Position numbers and translations under genes: made by a program
Source of the DNA: Nostocoides sp. F2B08
Lineage (GTDB): Bacteria; Actinomycetota; Actinomycetes; Actinomycetales; Dermatophilaceae
Reading direction: 5' to 3'
Assembly (NCBI RefSeq): GCF_009184895.1
Contig: NZ_WESE01000001.1
Coordinates: 124,001-188,000, forward strand
Length of the DNA: 64,000 nucleotides
The notes under the pieces: generated by a model
What the model was told of the DNA's origin: nothing
What the model saw: only the letters and a program-made list of their open reading frames with translations
Database searches by the model: none
In this document: piece by piece, positions 45,633-55,455 of the stretch
Layout: each line of letters begins with the position of its first letter
How positions within the stretch are numbered: position 1 is the stretch's first letter

Positions 45633-46408
45633 GGGCGTGCGGCGCTCAGCCAGGACAGACCCTCGCCGCTGTCCGGCCGGGCGCCCACCAGCTCGAGGAA
45701 CCGGTCGTGCATCGACCGGCCGCCACGCACCTCGTCGATCGGCCCGGCGGCGAGGACCGCGCCTGCGGCGACGACGGCCACGTGGTCGCAGAGGCCCTCG
45801 ACGAGCTCCATGACGTGGCTCGACATCACGACCGTCCCACCGCCGGCGACGATGCGTCGCAGGATCGAGCGGATCACCTGCCCGGACACCGGGTCGACCG
45901 CCTCGAAGGGCTCATCGAGGACGAGCAGGGCCGGGGCGTGGATGAGGGCCGCGGCCAAGGAGATCTTCTTGACCATGCCGGCCGAGTAGTCGGCGACGAC
46001 GACGTCCTGGTCCGCGCTCAGGTCGAGGACCGTGAGCAGCTCCCCCAACCGCTGCTCCACCACGGCGGGGTCGAGCCGGCGCAGCGCTCCGACGTATGCG
46101 AGCATCTCGCGCCCGGTGAGGTGCTCGAAGAGACGCAACCCGTCCGGCGAGACTCCCATGAGCGCCTTCGCCCGCGGCGGGTCGGCCCACACGTCGACCC
46201 CGAGCACCTCGGCCACGCCGGCCGTGGGTCGGAGCAGCCCGGTGGCCATCGACAGCGTCGTCGTCTTGCCCGCACCGTTGGGCCCGACGATGCCGTACAG
46301 CGTTCCGCGGGGGACCTCGAGGCTGAGCTCACGGACCGCCCACATCGCGCCGAATGCCTTGGACAGACCCCGCAGGCGCAGGGCCGGGGAGGACCCGGAC
46401 GGCGGCAT
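45629..46408 (-). CDS. ABC exporter ATP-binding protein
   Basis: 259-residue ATPase: Walker A YGIVGPNGAGKTTTLSM, Q-loop region ALMGVSPDGLRLFEHLTG, C-loop in ADYSAGMVKKISLAAAL, Walker B ALLVLDEPFEAVDPVSG and H-loop VVMSSHVMELVEGL. The signature YSAGM instead of LSGGQ is common in ABC-2 exporters. Lies 14 bp after ilvD on the same strand and overlaps the permease, so ilvD, ATPase and permease may be one transcript; a link to amino acid export is speculation. Confidence 0.9.
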   Translation of the reverse strand: MPPSGSSPALRLRGLSKAFGAMWAVRELSLEVPRGTLYGIVGPNGAGKTTTLSMATGLLRPTAGVAEVLGVDVWADPPRAKALMGVSPDGLRLFEHLTGREMLAYVGALRRLDPAVVEQRLGELLTVLDLSADQDVVVADYSAGMVKKISLAAALIHAPALLVLDEPFEAVDPVSGQVIRSILRRIVAGGGTVVMSSHVMELVEGLCDHVAVVAAGAVLAAGPIDEVRGGRSMHDRFLELVGARPDSGEGLSWLSAARP

Positions 46409-46422
46409 CGACGCGGCGCGAC

Positions 46423-48267
46423 CTACGGGACCAGCCGGACCGCGCCGTCGGAGGCGGAGGTCGCCATCGACGCGTAGGCGCGCAGCGCAGCGCTGATCGG
46501 CCGGTCGCGGTCGACGGGGGTCCAGGGCCGCTCCCGAGCCTCCTGCTTGGCCCGCCGCTCGGCGAGGACCTCGTCGGAGACGTCGAGGTGGATCGAGCGG
46601 CTCGGGATGTCGATGACGATCGGATCGCCGGTCTCGACCAGTCCGATCGCTCCGCCGGATGCCGCCTCCGGCGAGATGTGGCCGATCGAGAGCCCGCTCG
46701 TCCCGCCGGAGAACCGCCCGTCGGTGATGAGGGCGCACTTCTGGCCGAGCCCTCGACCCTTGAGGAAGGAGGTCGGGTACAGCATCTCCTGCATGCCCGG
46801 GCCGCCGCGCGGACCCTCGTAGCGGATGACGACGACGTCCCCGGGCTGGACCTCCTTGGCGAGGATGCCCGAGACGGCGTCGTCCTGGGACTCGTAGACG
46901 CGCGCCAGTCCCTCGAAGTGCCAGACCTCCTCGGGCACACCGGCGGTCTTGACCACGCACCCGTCCGGGGCGACGTTCCCGCGCAGGATGGCCAGGCCGC
47001 CATCGGCGGTGTATGCGTGGGCCAGGTCCCGGATGCACCCCTCGGCCGCATCCGTGTCCAGGCTCGCCCACCGGTTGGTCGTCGAGAAGGCCTCGGTCGT
47101 GCGCACGCCGCCCGGGGCGGCGTGGAAGAGCTCGACCGCCCGCTCACTCACGGACCCGCTGCGGATGTCCCATTCGCCGAGCCACCGCTCGAGACTCGGG
47201 CTGTGGACGGCGTGCACGTCGGTCTGCAGGAGCCCGGCCCGGTTGAGCTCGCCGAGGATGGCTGGAATCCCGCCGGCCCGGTGGACGTCCTCCATGTGGT
47301 ACTGCTGGCTGTTCGGCGCGACCTTCGACAGGCACGGCACGCGACGGCTGATCGCGTCGATCTCGTCGATGGAGAAGTCGAGGTCCGCCTCACGGGCGGC
47401 GGCGAGGAGGTGCAGGATCGTGTTCGTCGAGCCCCCCATCGCGACATCGAGGGCCACGGCGTTGCGGAAGGCGTCGTGGCTCGCGACGTTGCGCGGCAGG
47501 ACCGACTCGTCGTCGCCGTCGTAGTAGCGCTTGGCGATCTCGACGACCGTGCGGCCCGCGGTGAGGAACAGGTCCTTGCGCGCGGCATGCGTCGCCAGCG
47601 TCGACCCGTTGCCCGGCAGGGACAGCCCGATCGCCTCGGTGAGACAGTTCATCGAGTTGGCCGTGAACATGCCCGAGCAGGAGCCGCAGGTCGGGCAGGC
47701 GGAACGCTCGATCTGGTCGAGCTGGTCGTCGGTGACGGCGTCGTTGCTCGAGGCGATCATGGCGTCGATGAGGTCGATCTTGCTGTGGACGATCCCTTCG
47801 ATGGCCTGGGTCTTGCCGGCCTCCATGGGTCCGCCGGAGACGAAGACGGTCGGGATGTTGAGGCGCAACGCGGCCATGAGCATGCCCGGAGTGATCTTGT
47901 CGCAGTTGCTGATGCAGACCAGCGCGTCGGCGCAGTGGGCGTTGACCATGTACTCGACCGCGTCGGCGATGAGCTCTCGGCTCGGCAGCGAGTAGAGCAT
48001 GCCGGCGTGACCCATCGCGATTCCGTCGTCGACGGCGATCGTGTTGAACTCGCGTCCCACTCCCCCGGCCTCCGCCACTGCTCCGGCGACGAGCTGGCCC
48101 ATGTCCTTGAGGTGGACGTGTCCGGGGACGAACTGCGTGAAGCTGTTGGCGATGGCGACGATCGGCTTGCCGAAGTCGCCGTCAGTCATGCCGGTCGCCC
48201 GCCAGAGGGCACGGGCGCCCGCCATGGTCCGGCCGTGGGTCGAGGTGCGGGACCGAAGTGCAGGCAT
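46423..48267 (-). CDS. ilvD: Dihydroxy-acid dehydratase
   Basis: 614-residue Fe-S dehydratase giving the keto acids of Val and Ile. Markers: [40 protein letters not shown], the cluster cysteines in [51 protein letters not shown], and [19 protein letters not shown] near the C terminus. ATG 48267 lies eight bases after TAGACT; GAGGT just before it could be a weak ribosome binding site. Confidence 0.96.
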   Translation of the reverse strand: MPALRSRTSTHGRTMAGARALWRATGMTDGDFGKPIVAIANSFTQFVPGHVHLKDMGQLVAGAVAEAGGVGREFNTIAVDDGIAMGHAGMLYSLPSRELIADAVEYMVNAHCADALVCISNCDKITPGMLMAALRLNIPTVFVSGGPMEAGKTQAIEGIVHSKIDLIDAMIASSNDAVTDDQLDQIERSACPTCGSCSGMFTANSMNCLTEAIGLSLPGNGSTLATHAARKDLFLTAGRTVVEIAKRYYDGDDESVLPRNVASHDAFRNAVALDVAMGGSTNTILHLLAAAREADLDFSIDEIDAISRRVPCLSKVAPNSQQYHMEDVHRAGGIPAILGELNRAGLLQTDVHAVHSPSLERWLGEWDIRSGSVSERAVELFHAAPGGVRTTEAFSTTNRWASLDTDAAEGCIRDLAHAYTADGGLAILRGNVAPDGCVVKTAGVPEEVWHFEGLARVYESQDDAVSGILAKEVQPGDVVVIRYEGPRGGPGMQEMLYPTSFLKGRGLGQKCALITDGRFSGGTSGLSIGHISPEAASGGAIGLVETGDPIVIDIPSRSIHLDVSDEVLAERRAKQEARERPWTPVDRDRPISAALRAYASMATSASDGAVRLVP

Positions 48268-48275
48268 ACCTCAGA

Positions 48276-48281
48276 AGTCTA
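48276..48281 (-). promoter_or_regulatory. -10 element of ilvD
   Basis: TAGACT on the minus strand, eight bases before ATG 48267, within a CTAG tetranucleotide. Confidence 0.45.
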
Positions 48282-48343
48282 GGTGGGGTGCGGGGCGCCG
48301 GCCCAGGCGTCTCACGGGTGGGGTCGAGGGCTCCCGAGGCGTT

Positions 48344-48374
48344 GAGTGGTCACGCGCGGTGGAGTGGTCACGCG
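48344..48374. repeat. 13-bp direct repeat at the sixA end
   Basis: GAGTGGTCACGCG occurs at 48344-48356 and 48362-48374 (period 18). The second copy contains the sixA stop codon. Same period as the rpmB-leader repeat, different sequence. Confidence 0.8.
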
Positions 48375-48898
48375 GGAACGATGGCGCGGGCGACGTGGAA
48401 CCGGTCCAGCCGCGCCGTGGCGGGGGCGAGGTCGGACCAGCGGCCCGAGTAGGACAGGATCGCGATGCCGGTGGTCGGGAAGCCGGCCGCCAGCGCCTCG
48501 TGGCCCTGTTCGCTGCCCTCACCGTCGGCCAGGATGCTCGTCAGATAAGGGATTCCCGGCGCGTGTCCGACGACCATGACGACGGTGGCGTCCGCGTCGG
48601 CCTCGCGGATCACGTCGAGCAGGCGCTGGGCGCTGGCGTTGTAGACCCGGGAGTCATGGTGGACGTCCGCCTCGCTGCACCCGCCTTCCCAGATCGCCTC
48701 GCAGGTCTGCCGCGCCCGGGTTGCGGTCGAACAGAGGACCTCGTCGATGCCGAGTCCGTAGGCGTGCAGCCACCGACCCGCCTCGCGCGCGTCCTCCCAG
48801 CCGCTGTCGGTGAGCTCTCGCTCAGCGTCGGGATTGCCCTCACCGGCCTGGCTGTGCCGGACGAGGACGAGGACTCGGTCTTCGGACGCCGTCGTCAT
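48368..48898 (-). CDS. SixA-type histidine phosphatase
   Basis: 176-residue branch-1 histidine phosphatase: LVLVRHSQAGEGNPDAEREL (RHG-type catalytic His), DSGWEDAREAGRWL, VLCSTATRARQTCEAIWEG, VVMVVGHAPGIPYLTSIL (second His). SixA removes phosphate from His phosphocarrier domains; actinobacterial relatives may have other substrates. CATATT six bases before ATG 48898 suggests a leaderless start. Confidence 0.88.
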   Translation of the reverse strand: MTTASEDRVLVLVRHSQAGEGNPDAERELTDSGWEDAREAGRWLHAYGLGIDEVLCSTATRARQTCEAIWEGGCSEADVHHDSRVYNASAQRLLDVIREADADATVVMVVGHAPGIPYLTSILADGEGSEQGHEALAAGFPTTGIAILSYSGRWSDLAPATARLDRFHVARAIVPA

Positions 48899-49158
48899 GT
48901 CCCCAATATGCCACTGCGCCGGGGCGCCGTCAGCGATCCGGGGTGGGCCTCCTGTTGACTCCTTCGTCACTGTCCTCGACGGATGGGGGCCGGCCCGCAC
49001 TCTCCGGCCGGGGGCGCCAGCCCTCACGCGCCAGGCCTGCGTGCGGGACGCCTCATCGTGCAGTGAGTCCGCCACGGCCCGCGCTCCACCCCTGTCCCTG
49101 ATCCGACCTGCGGCGATAGCATCCGAGCGACCCCTTCGCGACCAGCAGGAGAGCGCAC

Positions 49159-49227
49159 ATGTCTCACGACGCGATCGTCGTACTCAAGGACGATCACGAC
49201 ACGACGATCGACGCCGTCATCTCATGA
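49159..49227 (+). pseudogene. Truncated hemerythrin HHE gene (22-codon remnant)
   Basis: ATG 49159 has a strong AGCAGGAGAG ribosome binding site and encodes MSHDAIVVLKDDHDTTIDAV before a TGA at 49225. This matches the N terminus of actinobacterial hemerythrin proteins (DAI-VL--DH), but the remaining helices are missing and the next gene starts 43 bp later. Either a deletion remnant or a real micropeptide. TAGCAT at 49117-49122 could be its -10. The 260 bp upstream contain no other gene. Confidence 0.5.
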
Positions 49228-49270
49228 GCGCGCACGGCGAGGCCCACCCGACCGTGCCCAGCGGCGCACC

Positions 49271-50116
49271 GTGACCACACGCGTCGTCGAGCACGACGGG
49301 CTCGTCCTCCCGGTCCGGGAGGGCGGCCCGTCGGACGGCGAGCCGGTCCTGCTGCTGCACGGTTTCCCGCAGGACTCCCGATGCTGGAGCAGCGTCCAGC
49401 CGGACCTGCACGCGGCGGGGCTGCGCACGCTCGCGCCGGACCAGCGCGGCTACACCCCCGGCGCCCGCCCCGATCAGGTGTCGGCCTACCGACTCGAGAA
49501 GCTGGCGCAGGACGCCCTGGCCGTGCTGGACGACGCCGGTCTGGGTTCTGCACACGTCGTCGGACACGACTGGGGCGGCGGACTGGCCTGGTATCTCGGC
49601 ATCAGCCATCCCGGACGGGTCCGCAGCCTGACCGTGCTCTCGACGCCGCACCCGAGCGCGTTGGCCCGGTCCATGGTCGGGTCCCTGCAGCCCCTGAAGA
49701 GCTGGTACATGGCCCTGATCCAGCTCCCGCTGCTTCCGGAGGCGGTCCTGGCCCGCACGCTCGGTGCCACGTTGCGCGCCTCGGGCCTGCCCGACGACGT
49801 TGCGGCCGAGTACGCCTCGCGGTTCGACACACCTGAGACGCTGCGCGGGCCGCTCGCGTGGTACCGCGCCGCAGCCAGGCATCCTCCGATGCACCTGCTG
49901 CGGGGAACGGAGGTGGTCGGGATCCCCACGACCTACCTTTGGGGCCGCCATGATCCCGCTCTCGGCAGGGCCGCCGCGGACGCCACCGCCCGGTACGTCA
50001 CGGGCGCCGAGTACCGGTTCGTCGAGCTGAACGCCGGCCACTGGCTCCCCGAGCGGCGCCCCGCCGAGGTCGCCGAGGCGGTCGTCGACCGGGTCACTCG
50101 CGCATCTGCGGGCTAG
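49271..50116 (+). CDS. Alpha/beta hydrolase, epoxide-hydrolase-like
   Basis: 281-residue hydrolase. Oxyanion motif LLLHGFPQDSRCW, nucleophile elbow VVGHDWGGGLAWY (Asp nucleophile, as in epoxide hydrolases and dehalogenases), GIPTTYLWGRHDPALG (acid), and the His in LNAGHWLPERRPAEVAEAV. A two-Tyr cap pair cannot be confirmed by eye. Its TAG stop shares the tetranucleotide CTAG with the stop of the convergent dehydrogenase gene. Confidence 0.88.
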   Translation: MTTRVVEHDGLVLPVREGGPSDGEPVLLLHGFPQDSRCWSSVQPDLHAAGLRTLAPDQRGYTPGARPDQVSAYRLEKLAQDALAVLDDAGLGSAHVVGHDWGGGLAWYLGISHPGRVRSLTVLSTPHPSALARSMVGSLQPLKSWYMALIQLPLLPEAVLARTLGATLRASGLPDDVAAEYASRFDTPETLRGPLAWYRAAARHPPMHLLRGTEVVGIPTTYLWGRHDPALGRAAADATARYVTGAEYRFVELNAGHWLPERRPAEVAEAVVDRVTRASAG

Positions 50117-51054
50117 CCGCGGCCGGGTCCGGCCACGATGTGCGGCACGGTCCCCGTCTGCACGTATGCGGTGAGCTGCTCCCGCAGGAAACGCACCGCG
50201 CGCGGACGGAACGCCGTCGTCGGCCCGCCCGTGTGCGGGCTGATGAGCACGTTCGGCTCACGCCACAGCGGGTGGTCGGGCGGTAGCGGCTCGGGATCGG
50301 TGACGTCGAGGGCGAACCGCAGCCGCTTGGCATGCGCCAGAATCGCGTCAGTGTCGGCGACCCCGCCCCGGGCGACATTGACGACGAGAGCCCCGTCGGG
50401 GAGTGCGGCGAGCAGGCCGTCGTCGACGAGGTGGTGCGTGGCCTCCGACAGCGGCACGCTGACGACGAGGACGTCTGTGCCTGCGAGCAGCGCGGGTAGG
50501 TCATCGATGCCGTGCACCCGGTCGACGAGGTCGTCCCCGGCCCGCGGCCGGCTCGCGACCGCCTCGACGCGCACCTCGAAGGGCAGCAGCCGGCGCGTCA
50601 CCGCCCGCCCGATCGCTCCGTAGCCGAGGACGACGACACGCAGGTCGGCGAGGGCGTCGTAGATCATCGGCGCCGCCCACCGCCCCTCGAGACCGTCGCG
50701 GACGAACTGCGGGATGCCGCGCAGTGAGGCCAGGGTGAGGGCGACGGCCAGCTCGGCGGTTGAGGTGTCGTGGACGCCGACCGCGTTGGCGAGCGACACG
50801 CCCTCGGGCAGCACCTCAAGCACCCCGTCGTAGCCGGCCGTGAGCAGCTGGACGAGGTGCAGCGCCGGCATCGCCCGAAGGAGCGCGCGGTCGTAGCGCC
50901 GCATGTAGGGCGGCACGCAGACCTCGATCTCAGCAGCACGCTCGGGCACGTCGAGCAGGCCCGCGACGACGAGCTCGGTCCCCTCAACGGGTCCGACCGC
51001 CTCGATCCACTCAACGTCCGGGAGGCTGACGACCAGGGACGACGACGAGGACAC
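50113..51054 (-). CDS. D-2-hydroxyacid dehydrogenase family protein
   Basis: 313-residue NAD(P)-dependent dehydrogenase. Rossmann motif VVVLGYGAIGRAVTRRLLPF, VVSVPLSEATHHLVDDGLLA, ALVVNVARGGVADTDAIL (catalytic Arg), LDVTDPEPLPPDHPLW (Glu) and VLISPHTGGPT (His). Substrate unknown; glyoxylate/hydroxypyruvate or phosphonate-type acids are possible. GTG 51054 is preferred over upstream codons because TAGCGT is seven bases before it. Confidence 0.88.
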   Translation of the reverse strand: MSSSSSLVVSLPDVEWIEAVGPVEGTELVVAGLLDVPERAAEIEVCVPPYMRRYDRALLRAMPALHLVQLLTAGYDGVLEVLPEGVSLANAVGVHDTSTAELAVALTLASLRGIPQFVRDGLEGRWAAPMIYDALADLRVVVLGYGAIGRAVTRRLLPFEVRVEAVASRPRAGDDLVDRVHGIDDLPALLAGTDVLVVSVPLSEATHHLVDDGLLAALPDGALVVNVARGGVADTDAILAHAKRLRFALDVTDPEPLPPDHPLWREPNVLISPHTGGPTTAFRPRAVRFLREQLTAYVQTGTVPHIVAGPGRG

Positions 51055-51182
51055 GCAACCCACGCTACTCAGCGTGCACGCAGTAGGTTGTCGATCACCG
51101 AGCCGGTCGGTGCCGTTCGGCGCCCTCGGCTCCACCGACAGCGCCGGTCACCGCTGACCGGCCGATCCGAAAGGACGACCAC

Positions 51183-51815
51183 ATGTCCGGTCTCGATGAC
51201 ATCCTCAGCGCCCTCCCCATGGACCAGCTGGCGCGCCAGCTCGGCACCGACGAGACCACCGCGAGGCAGGCGGCCTCGATGGCCCTACCCGCGCTCCTCG
51301 GCGGGATGCAGGCGAACGCCGCCGACCCGCAGGGAGCCGCGTCGCTCCAGAACGCGATCGGCCAGCACGACGACGGCCTCTTCGGCGAGCGCGTCGACCT
51401 CGACCGGGTCGACACTCGCGACGGCGAGAAGATCAGCTCGCATATCTTCGGCAGCAACGAGGACCAGGTCGTGCACGCTCTCGGAGGCGCCGGCGGCGGC
51501 ATGGGAGGCGACCTCATCAAGAAGCTCCTGCCGATGCTCGCTCCGATCGTCCTGTCCTATCTGGCCAAGCAGCTGCAGGGCGGCGGACTCGGCGGTGCGG
51601 GGCGCTCGGTCGACGCCGGCCCGAGCCTGCCGACGCAGACCGGGGGCGGCGGTCAGGCCGGCGCGCCGGGATCATTGCAGGACATGCTCGGACAGGTCCT
51701 CGGCGGAGCGGCGGGTGGGGCCGCCGCGGGCGGCGCCGCGGCCGGTGGATCCAAGGACCCGTTCGGCGGGCTGGGTGACCTCCTCGGTGGCCTTCTCGGA
51801 GGCGGCCGCCGCTGA
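51183..51815 (+). CDS. DUF937 domain protein
   Basis: 210-residue protein. The first about 95 residues match DUF937 (YidB-like): ILSALPMDQLARQLGTDETT, ALPALLGGMQANA, and the pair HIFGSNEDQVVHALGG. The second half is a Gly/Ala-rich low-complexity tail with GGLLGGG repeats, probably flexible. Function unknown. GAAAGGACGACC is the ribosome binding site; TAGGTT at 51084-51089 may be the -10 of an 87-base leader. Confidence 0.8.
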   Translation: MSGLDDILSALPMDQLARQLGTDETTARQAASMALPALLGGMQANAADPQGAASLQNAIGQHDDGLFGERVDLDRVDTRDGEKISSHIFGSNEDQVVHALGGAGGGMGGDLIKKLLPMLAPIVLSYLAKQLQGGGLGGAGRSVDAGPSLPTQTGGGGQAGAPGSLQDMLGQVLGGAAGGAAAGGAAAGGSKDPFGGLGDLLGGLLGGGRR

Positions 51816-51890
51816 CCGACAGTTCTCGACGAGGGATGGTTCCGGGCACGGTCGCCCCCCATCGCTCGTCAGGTGGTCAGGCCGCCCGGC

Positions 51891-53435
51891 TCAGGTGAGC
51901 TTGGCGATGATCAGCTCGCGGACGGCGGAGGCGTCGGCCTGACCCTTCATCGTCTTCATCACCTGGCCGATGAGCGCTCCGACCGCCTGGACCTTGCCGT
52001 CGCGGATCTTGTCGGCGATGTCCGGGTTGGCGGCGATGACCTCGTCGACCGCGGCCTCGAGGGCGCCGCTGTCCTGGACGAGCTCCAGACCGCGGGCATC
52101 GGAAACCTCCGTTGGCGTCCCCTCGCCCGCGAGCACCCCCTCCCAGACCTGACGTGCCATGGAGTCGTTGAGCCGCCCGCTCGTGACGAGCGACTCGAGC
52201 TCGACGACGTGGCGGGGCGTGACGCCCAGGACCGCCGCATACGTCGGGACGTCCTGACCCTCGGCGTTGGCACGGCGCGCGATCTCACCGGACCACCACT
52301 TGCGGGCGGCCGCGGGCGACGCGCCAGCGACGACGGTCTCCTGGATGAGCTCGACGAGTCCGGCGTTGACGACGTCGCGCATCTCGAGATCGCTGAAGCC
52401 CCAGTCGGACTGGAGCCGCTTGCGACGCTCGGCGGGCGGCTCGGGCAGCGTCGTGCGGAGCTGCTCGACCCATTCGCGGGGCGGAGCGACCGGCACGAGG
52501 TCGGGCTCGGGGAAGTAGCGGTAGTCGTCGGCGTCGGACTTCTCGCGCCCTGACGTCGTCACGCCGGTGTCCTCGTGCCAGTGCCGGGTCTCCTGGACGA
52601 TGCTGCCGCCGCCCTGGAGCACGGCGCCGTGGCGGCACATCTCGTAGCGGACCGCCCGCTCGACCGAGCGCAGCGAGTTGACGTTCTTCGTCTCACTGCG
52701 GGTGCCGAAGCGGTCGGCGCCCTTGGGCATGAGCGAGAGGTTGACGTCGCAGCGCATCGAGCCCTGCTCCATCCGAACGTCCGAGACGTCGAGGGCCTTG
52801 AGCAGGTCCCGCAGGCCGGCGACGTATGCGCGCGCCACTTCGGGCGCCCGCTCCCCCGCCCCGAGGATCGGCTTGGTGACGATCTCGATGAGCGGGATGC
52901 CGGCGCGGTTGTAGTCGACAAGGCTGTGCGTCGCGCCGTGGATCCGACCGGTCGCACCGCCGACGTGGGTCGACTTGCCGGTGTCCTCCTCCATGTGTGC
53001 CCGCTCGATCTCGACACGGAAGACCTCGGTGCCCTCGCCGCTCTCGGCCGGGACCTCGACGTCGAGCCAGCCGTTGAACGCGATCGGCTCGTCGTACTGG
53101 CTGGTCTGGAAGTTCTTCGGCATGTCCGGGTAGAAGTAGTTCTTCCGCGCGAACCGGCACCACGACGCGATCTCGCAGTTCAGCGCCAGGCCGATCCGGA
53201 TCGCCGACTCGACCGCGACGGCGTTGACGACCGGCAGCGCGCCCGGCAGGCCGAGGCAGACCGGGCAGACCTGGGTGTTCGGCTCGGCGCCGAAGGCCGT
53301 CGGGCAGCCGCAGAACATCTTGGTGTTCGTGTGCAGCTCGACGTGCACCTCGAGGCCCATGACCGGGTCGTATGCGGCGACGACGTCGTCGTAGTCGAGG
53401 ACGGCGTCGGTGGTCCGCTGGGTCGAGGTGCTCAT
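51891..53435 (-). CDS. gatB: Aspartyl/glutamyl-tRNA amidotransferase subunit B
   Basis: 514-residue kinase/tRNA-binding subunit of GatCAB, activating Glu-tRNA-Gln (or Asp-tRNA-Asn) with ATP. Markers: [35 protein letters not shown] (zinc cysteines), [63 protein letters not shown] and the C-terminal YqeY tail. ATG 53435 overlaps the gatA stop and has GAAGGAGGACG upstream. Confidence 0.97.
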   Translation of the reverse strand: MSTSTQRTTDAVLDYDDVVAAYDPVMGLEVHVELHTNTKMFCGCPTAFGAEPNTQVCPVCLGLPGALPVVNAVAVESAIRIGLALNCEIASWCRFARKNYFYPDMPKNFQTSQYDEPIAFNGWLDVEVPAESGEGTEVFRVEIERAHMEEDTGKSTHVGGATGRIHGATHSLVDYNRAGIPLIEIVTKPILGAGERAPEVARAYVAGLRDLLKALDVSDVRMEQGSMRCDVNLSLMPKGADRFGTRSETKNVNSLRSVERAVRYEMCRHGAVLQGGGSIVQETRHWHEDTGVTTSGREKSDADDYRYFPEPDLVPVAPPREWVEQLRTTLPEPPAERRKRLQSDWGFSDLEMRDVVNAGLVELIQETVVAGASPAAARKWWSGEIARRANAEGQDVPTYAAVLGVTPRHVVELESLVTSGRLNDSMARQVWEGVLAGEGTPTEVSDARGLELVQDSGALEAAVDEVIAANPDIADKIRDGKVQAVGALIGQVMKTMKGQADASAVRELIIAKLT

Positions 53436-54982
53436 CGGGCGTCCTCCTTCGTCGCGGCGGCGGGCATCGGCAGGGACGTGACGTCGGGCGCACCGTCGAG
53501 CAGCGGAGCAGCCCACTCGGCGAGCAGACGCGCCTCGAGGGCGGCGCCCACCGCATACAGCCGGTCGTCGGCCATCGCGGGCGCGAGGACCTGGAAGCCC
53601 GTCGGGAGCCCGTCCTCGGGCGCGAGGCCGCTCGGCACCGAGATGCCGGGCAGCCCGGCCAGGTTGGCCGGGATCGTCGCGATGTCGTTGAGGTACATCG
53701 CCATCGGGTCGTCGAGCTTGTCGCCGAAGCGGAACGCCGTCGTCGGTGCTGTCGGGCTGATCAGGACATCGGCCCGGGTGAAGGCGGCGGCGAACTCGTT
53801 CGCGATGAGTCGGCGCACCTTCTGCGCCGAGCCGTAGTACGCGTCGTAGTACCCGCTCGAGAGGGCGTACGTGCCGAGGATGATCCGCCGCTTGACCTCG
53901 TCGCCGAAGCCGGCGTCGCGGGTGGCGGCCATGACCTGCTCGGCGCTCGCGTCCGGGGCCCCCTCCGGCCAGACCCGCATGCCGTAGCGCATCGCGTCGA
54001 ACTTGGCGAGGTTGCTGCTCGCCTCGCTCGGGAGGATGAGGTAGTAGGTGGCCAGCGCATACGTGAAGCTGGGGCAGGAGACCTCGACGACCTCGGCGCC
54101 GGCGTCGACGAGGTGGGCGACGGCCTCGTCGAAGCGCTGCTGGACGCCCGCCTGGAAGCCCTCGCCCGTCAGCTCACGGACGATTCCGATGCGCATCCCC
54201 GAGACGTCGGCGCGGCGGGCCGCCTCGACGACCGGTGGGAGGGGGTCCGCGATCGAGGTCGAGTCCATCGGGTCGTGGCCACCGATGATCTCGTGCAGCA
54301 ACGCCGCGTCGAGGACGGTGCGCGTGCACGGGCCGGCCTGGTCGAGCGAGCTGGCGAGGGCGACGAGGCCGTAGCGCGACACCCCGCCGTAGGTGGGCTT
54401 GGTGCCGACCGTGCCGGTCACGGCGGCGGGCTGACGGATCGAGCCACCGGTGTCCGTGCCGATCGCCCAGGGCGCCTGGAAGCTGCCGACGGCCGCCGCC
54501 GAGCCGCCGCCCGAACCGCCGGGGATCCGCTCGAGGTCCCACGGGTTGCGGGTCGGGCCGTAGGCGCTGTGCTCGGTCGAGGAGCCCATCGCGAACTCGT
54601 CCATGTTCGTCTTGCCGAGGATCGGCAGGCCGGCCTCCTTGAGCCGCCGCACGACCGTCGCGTCGTAGGGCGGGATCCAGCCCTCCAGGATCCGGGAGCC
54701 GCACGTCGTCGGCAGACCCTTCGTCGTCAGGACGTCCTTGACCGCGATCGGCACCCCGGCCGCCGCCGGGAGTGACTCACCCGCCGCCCGGCGACGGTCG
54801 ACGTCGGCGGCGGCGGCGAGCGCCCCCTCCGCGTCGACGTGCAGGTATGCGTGGATCCGCTCGTCGACGGCGCTCACCCGCTCGAGGTGGGCCTCGGTGA
54901 GCTCGCGCGAGCTCACCTCTCCGGCGGTGAGCAGGTCGGCGAGCTCGGCGGCGGTGCGCCGGATGAGATCGGAGGAGGTCAT
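53432..54982 (-). CDS. gatA: Aspartyl/glutamyl-tRNA amidotransferase subunit A
   Basis: 516-residue amidase that releases ammonia from glutamine. The Ser-cisSer-Lys triad is intact: Lys82 ([10 protein letters not shown]), cis-Ser157 (GGSGGGS) and nucleophile Ser181 ([13 protein letters not shown]). Also [20 protein letters not shown] and [19 protein letters not shown]. Second gene of gatC-gatA-gatB, separated by 52 bp from gatC. Confidence 0.97.
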   Translation of the reverse strand: MTSSDLIRRTAAELADLLTAGEVSSRELTEAHLERVSAVDERIHAYLHVDAEGALAAAADVDRRRAAGESLPAAAGVPIAVKDVLTTKGLPTTCGSRILEGWIPPYDATVVRRLKEAGLPILGKTNMDEFAMGSSTEHSAYGPTRNPWDLERIPGGSGGGSAAAVGSFQAPWAIGTDTGGSIRQPAAVTGTVGTKPTYGGVSRYGLVALASSLDQAGPCTRTVLDAALLHEIIGGHDPMDSTSIADPLPPVVEAARRADVSGMRIGIVRELTGEGFQAGVQQRFDEAVAHLVDAGAEVVEVSCPSFTYALATYYLILPSEASSNLAKFDAMRYGMRVWPEGAPDASAEQVMAATRDAGFGDEVKRRIILGTYALSSGYYDAYYGSAQKVRRLIANEFAAAFTRADVLISPTAPTTAFRFGDKLDDPMAMYLNDIATIPANLAGLPGISVPSGLAPEDGLPTGFQVLAPAMADDRLYAVGAALEARLLAEWAAPLLDGAPDVTSLPMPAAATKEDAR

Positions 54983-55034
54983 GGCTGTCCTGAGTGTCGT
55001 GACGGGTGGAAGCAGACGTCGACCGAGTCGAGGC

Positions 55035-55346
55035 TCAGTCTTCGGCGAGGATGCGGGGCACCGAGAAGCGCTGCTCCTCGGCGTCCGGCGCCATCGCGAG
55101 CGCCTGGTCGGGTGACAGGCTCGGGCGCACCTCGTCGGGCCGGGTGACGTTGACCAGCGGCATCGGGTGGCTCATCGGCTCGACGTCCTCGATCGGTGCG
55201 GACGAGACGGTCGCCACGGACTCGAGGATCACCGCGAGCTCGCCGGCGAGGTGGTCGAGCTCGGCCTCGGACAGGTCGATCCGGGCCAGCGAGGCGAGGT
55301 GCGCGACATCGTCGCGGGTGAGACTGTCGCGGGTGGGGTCGGACAT
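55035..55346 (-). CDS. gatC: Aspartyl/glutamyl-tRNA amidotransferase subunit C
   Basis: 103-residue linker subunit stabilising GatA-Gat[51 protein letters not shown] and [13 protein letters not shown] 55346 lies seven bases from TAGACT and lacks a ribosome binding site, so the gatCAB message is probably leaderless. Confidence 0.96.
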   Translation of the reverse strand: MSDPTRDSLTRDDVAHLASLARIDLSEAELDHLAGELAVILESVATVSSAPIEDVEPMSHPMPLVNVTRPDEVRPSLSPDQALAMAPDAEEQRFSVPRILAED

Positions 55347-55353
55347 GGCCAGC

Positions 55354-55359
55354 AGTCTA
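55354..55359 (-). promoter_or_regulatory. -10 element of gatCAB (leaderless)
   Basis: TAGACT, seven bases before the gatC ATG, in a CTAG context. Confidence 0.45.
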
Positions 55360-55442
55360 GGTGTCCCCGCGGTGGCCCGATGACACGACCACGCGTCGGC
55401 CGAGCCCGAGCTCACCTCCTGCGCGAGGCACACGGCACCGCA

Positions 55443-55448
55443 TAGGCT
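55443..55448 (+). promoter_or_regulatory. -10 element of the metallophosphatase gene (leaderless)
   Basis: TAGGCT on the plus strand, seven bases before GTG 55456. Confidence 0.45.
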
Positions 55449-55455
55449 CGGCCGC

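Noticed and set aside
41853-45989. A very long plus-strand ORF (over 1300 codons) opposite ilvB, the leader and the ABC permease
   Set aside because: It is antisense to well-supported genes, lacks any recognisable family and has the low-complexity Arg/Gly/Asp composition expected from high-GC shadow frames.
44061-46408. Assigning the ABC exporter to branched-chain amino acid export because it follows ilvD
   Set aside because: Sequence gives no substrate information; adjacency alone is not enough.
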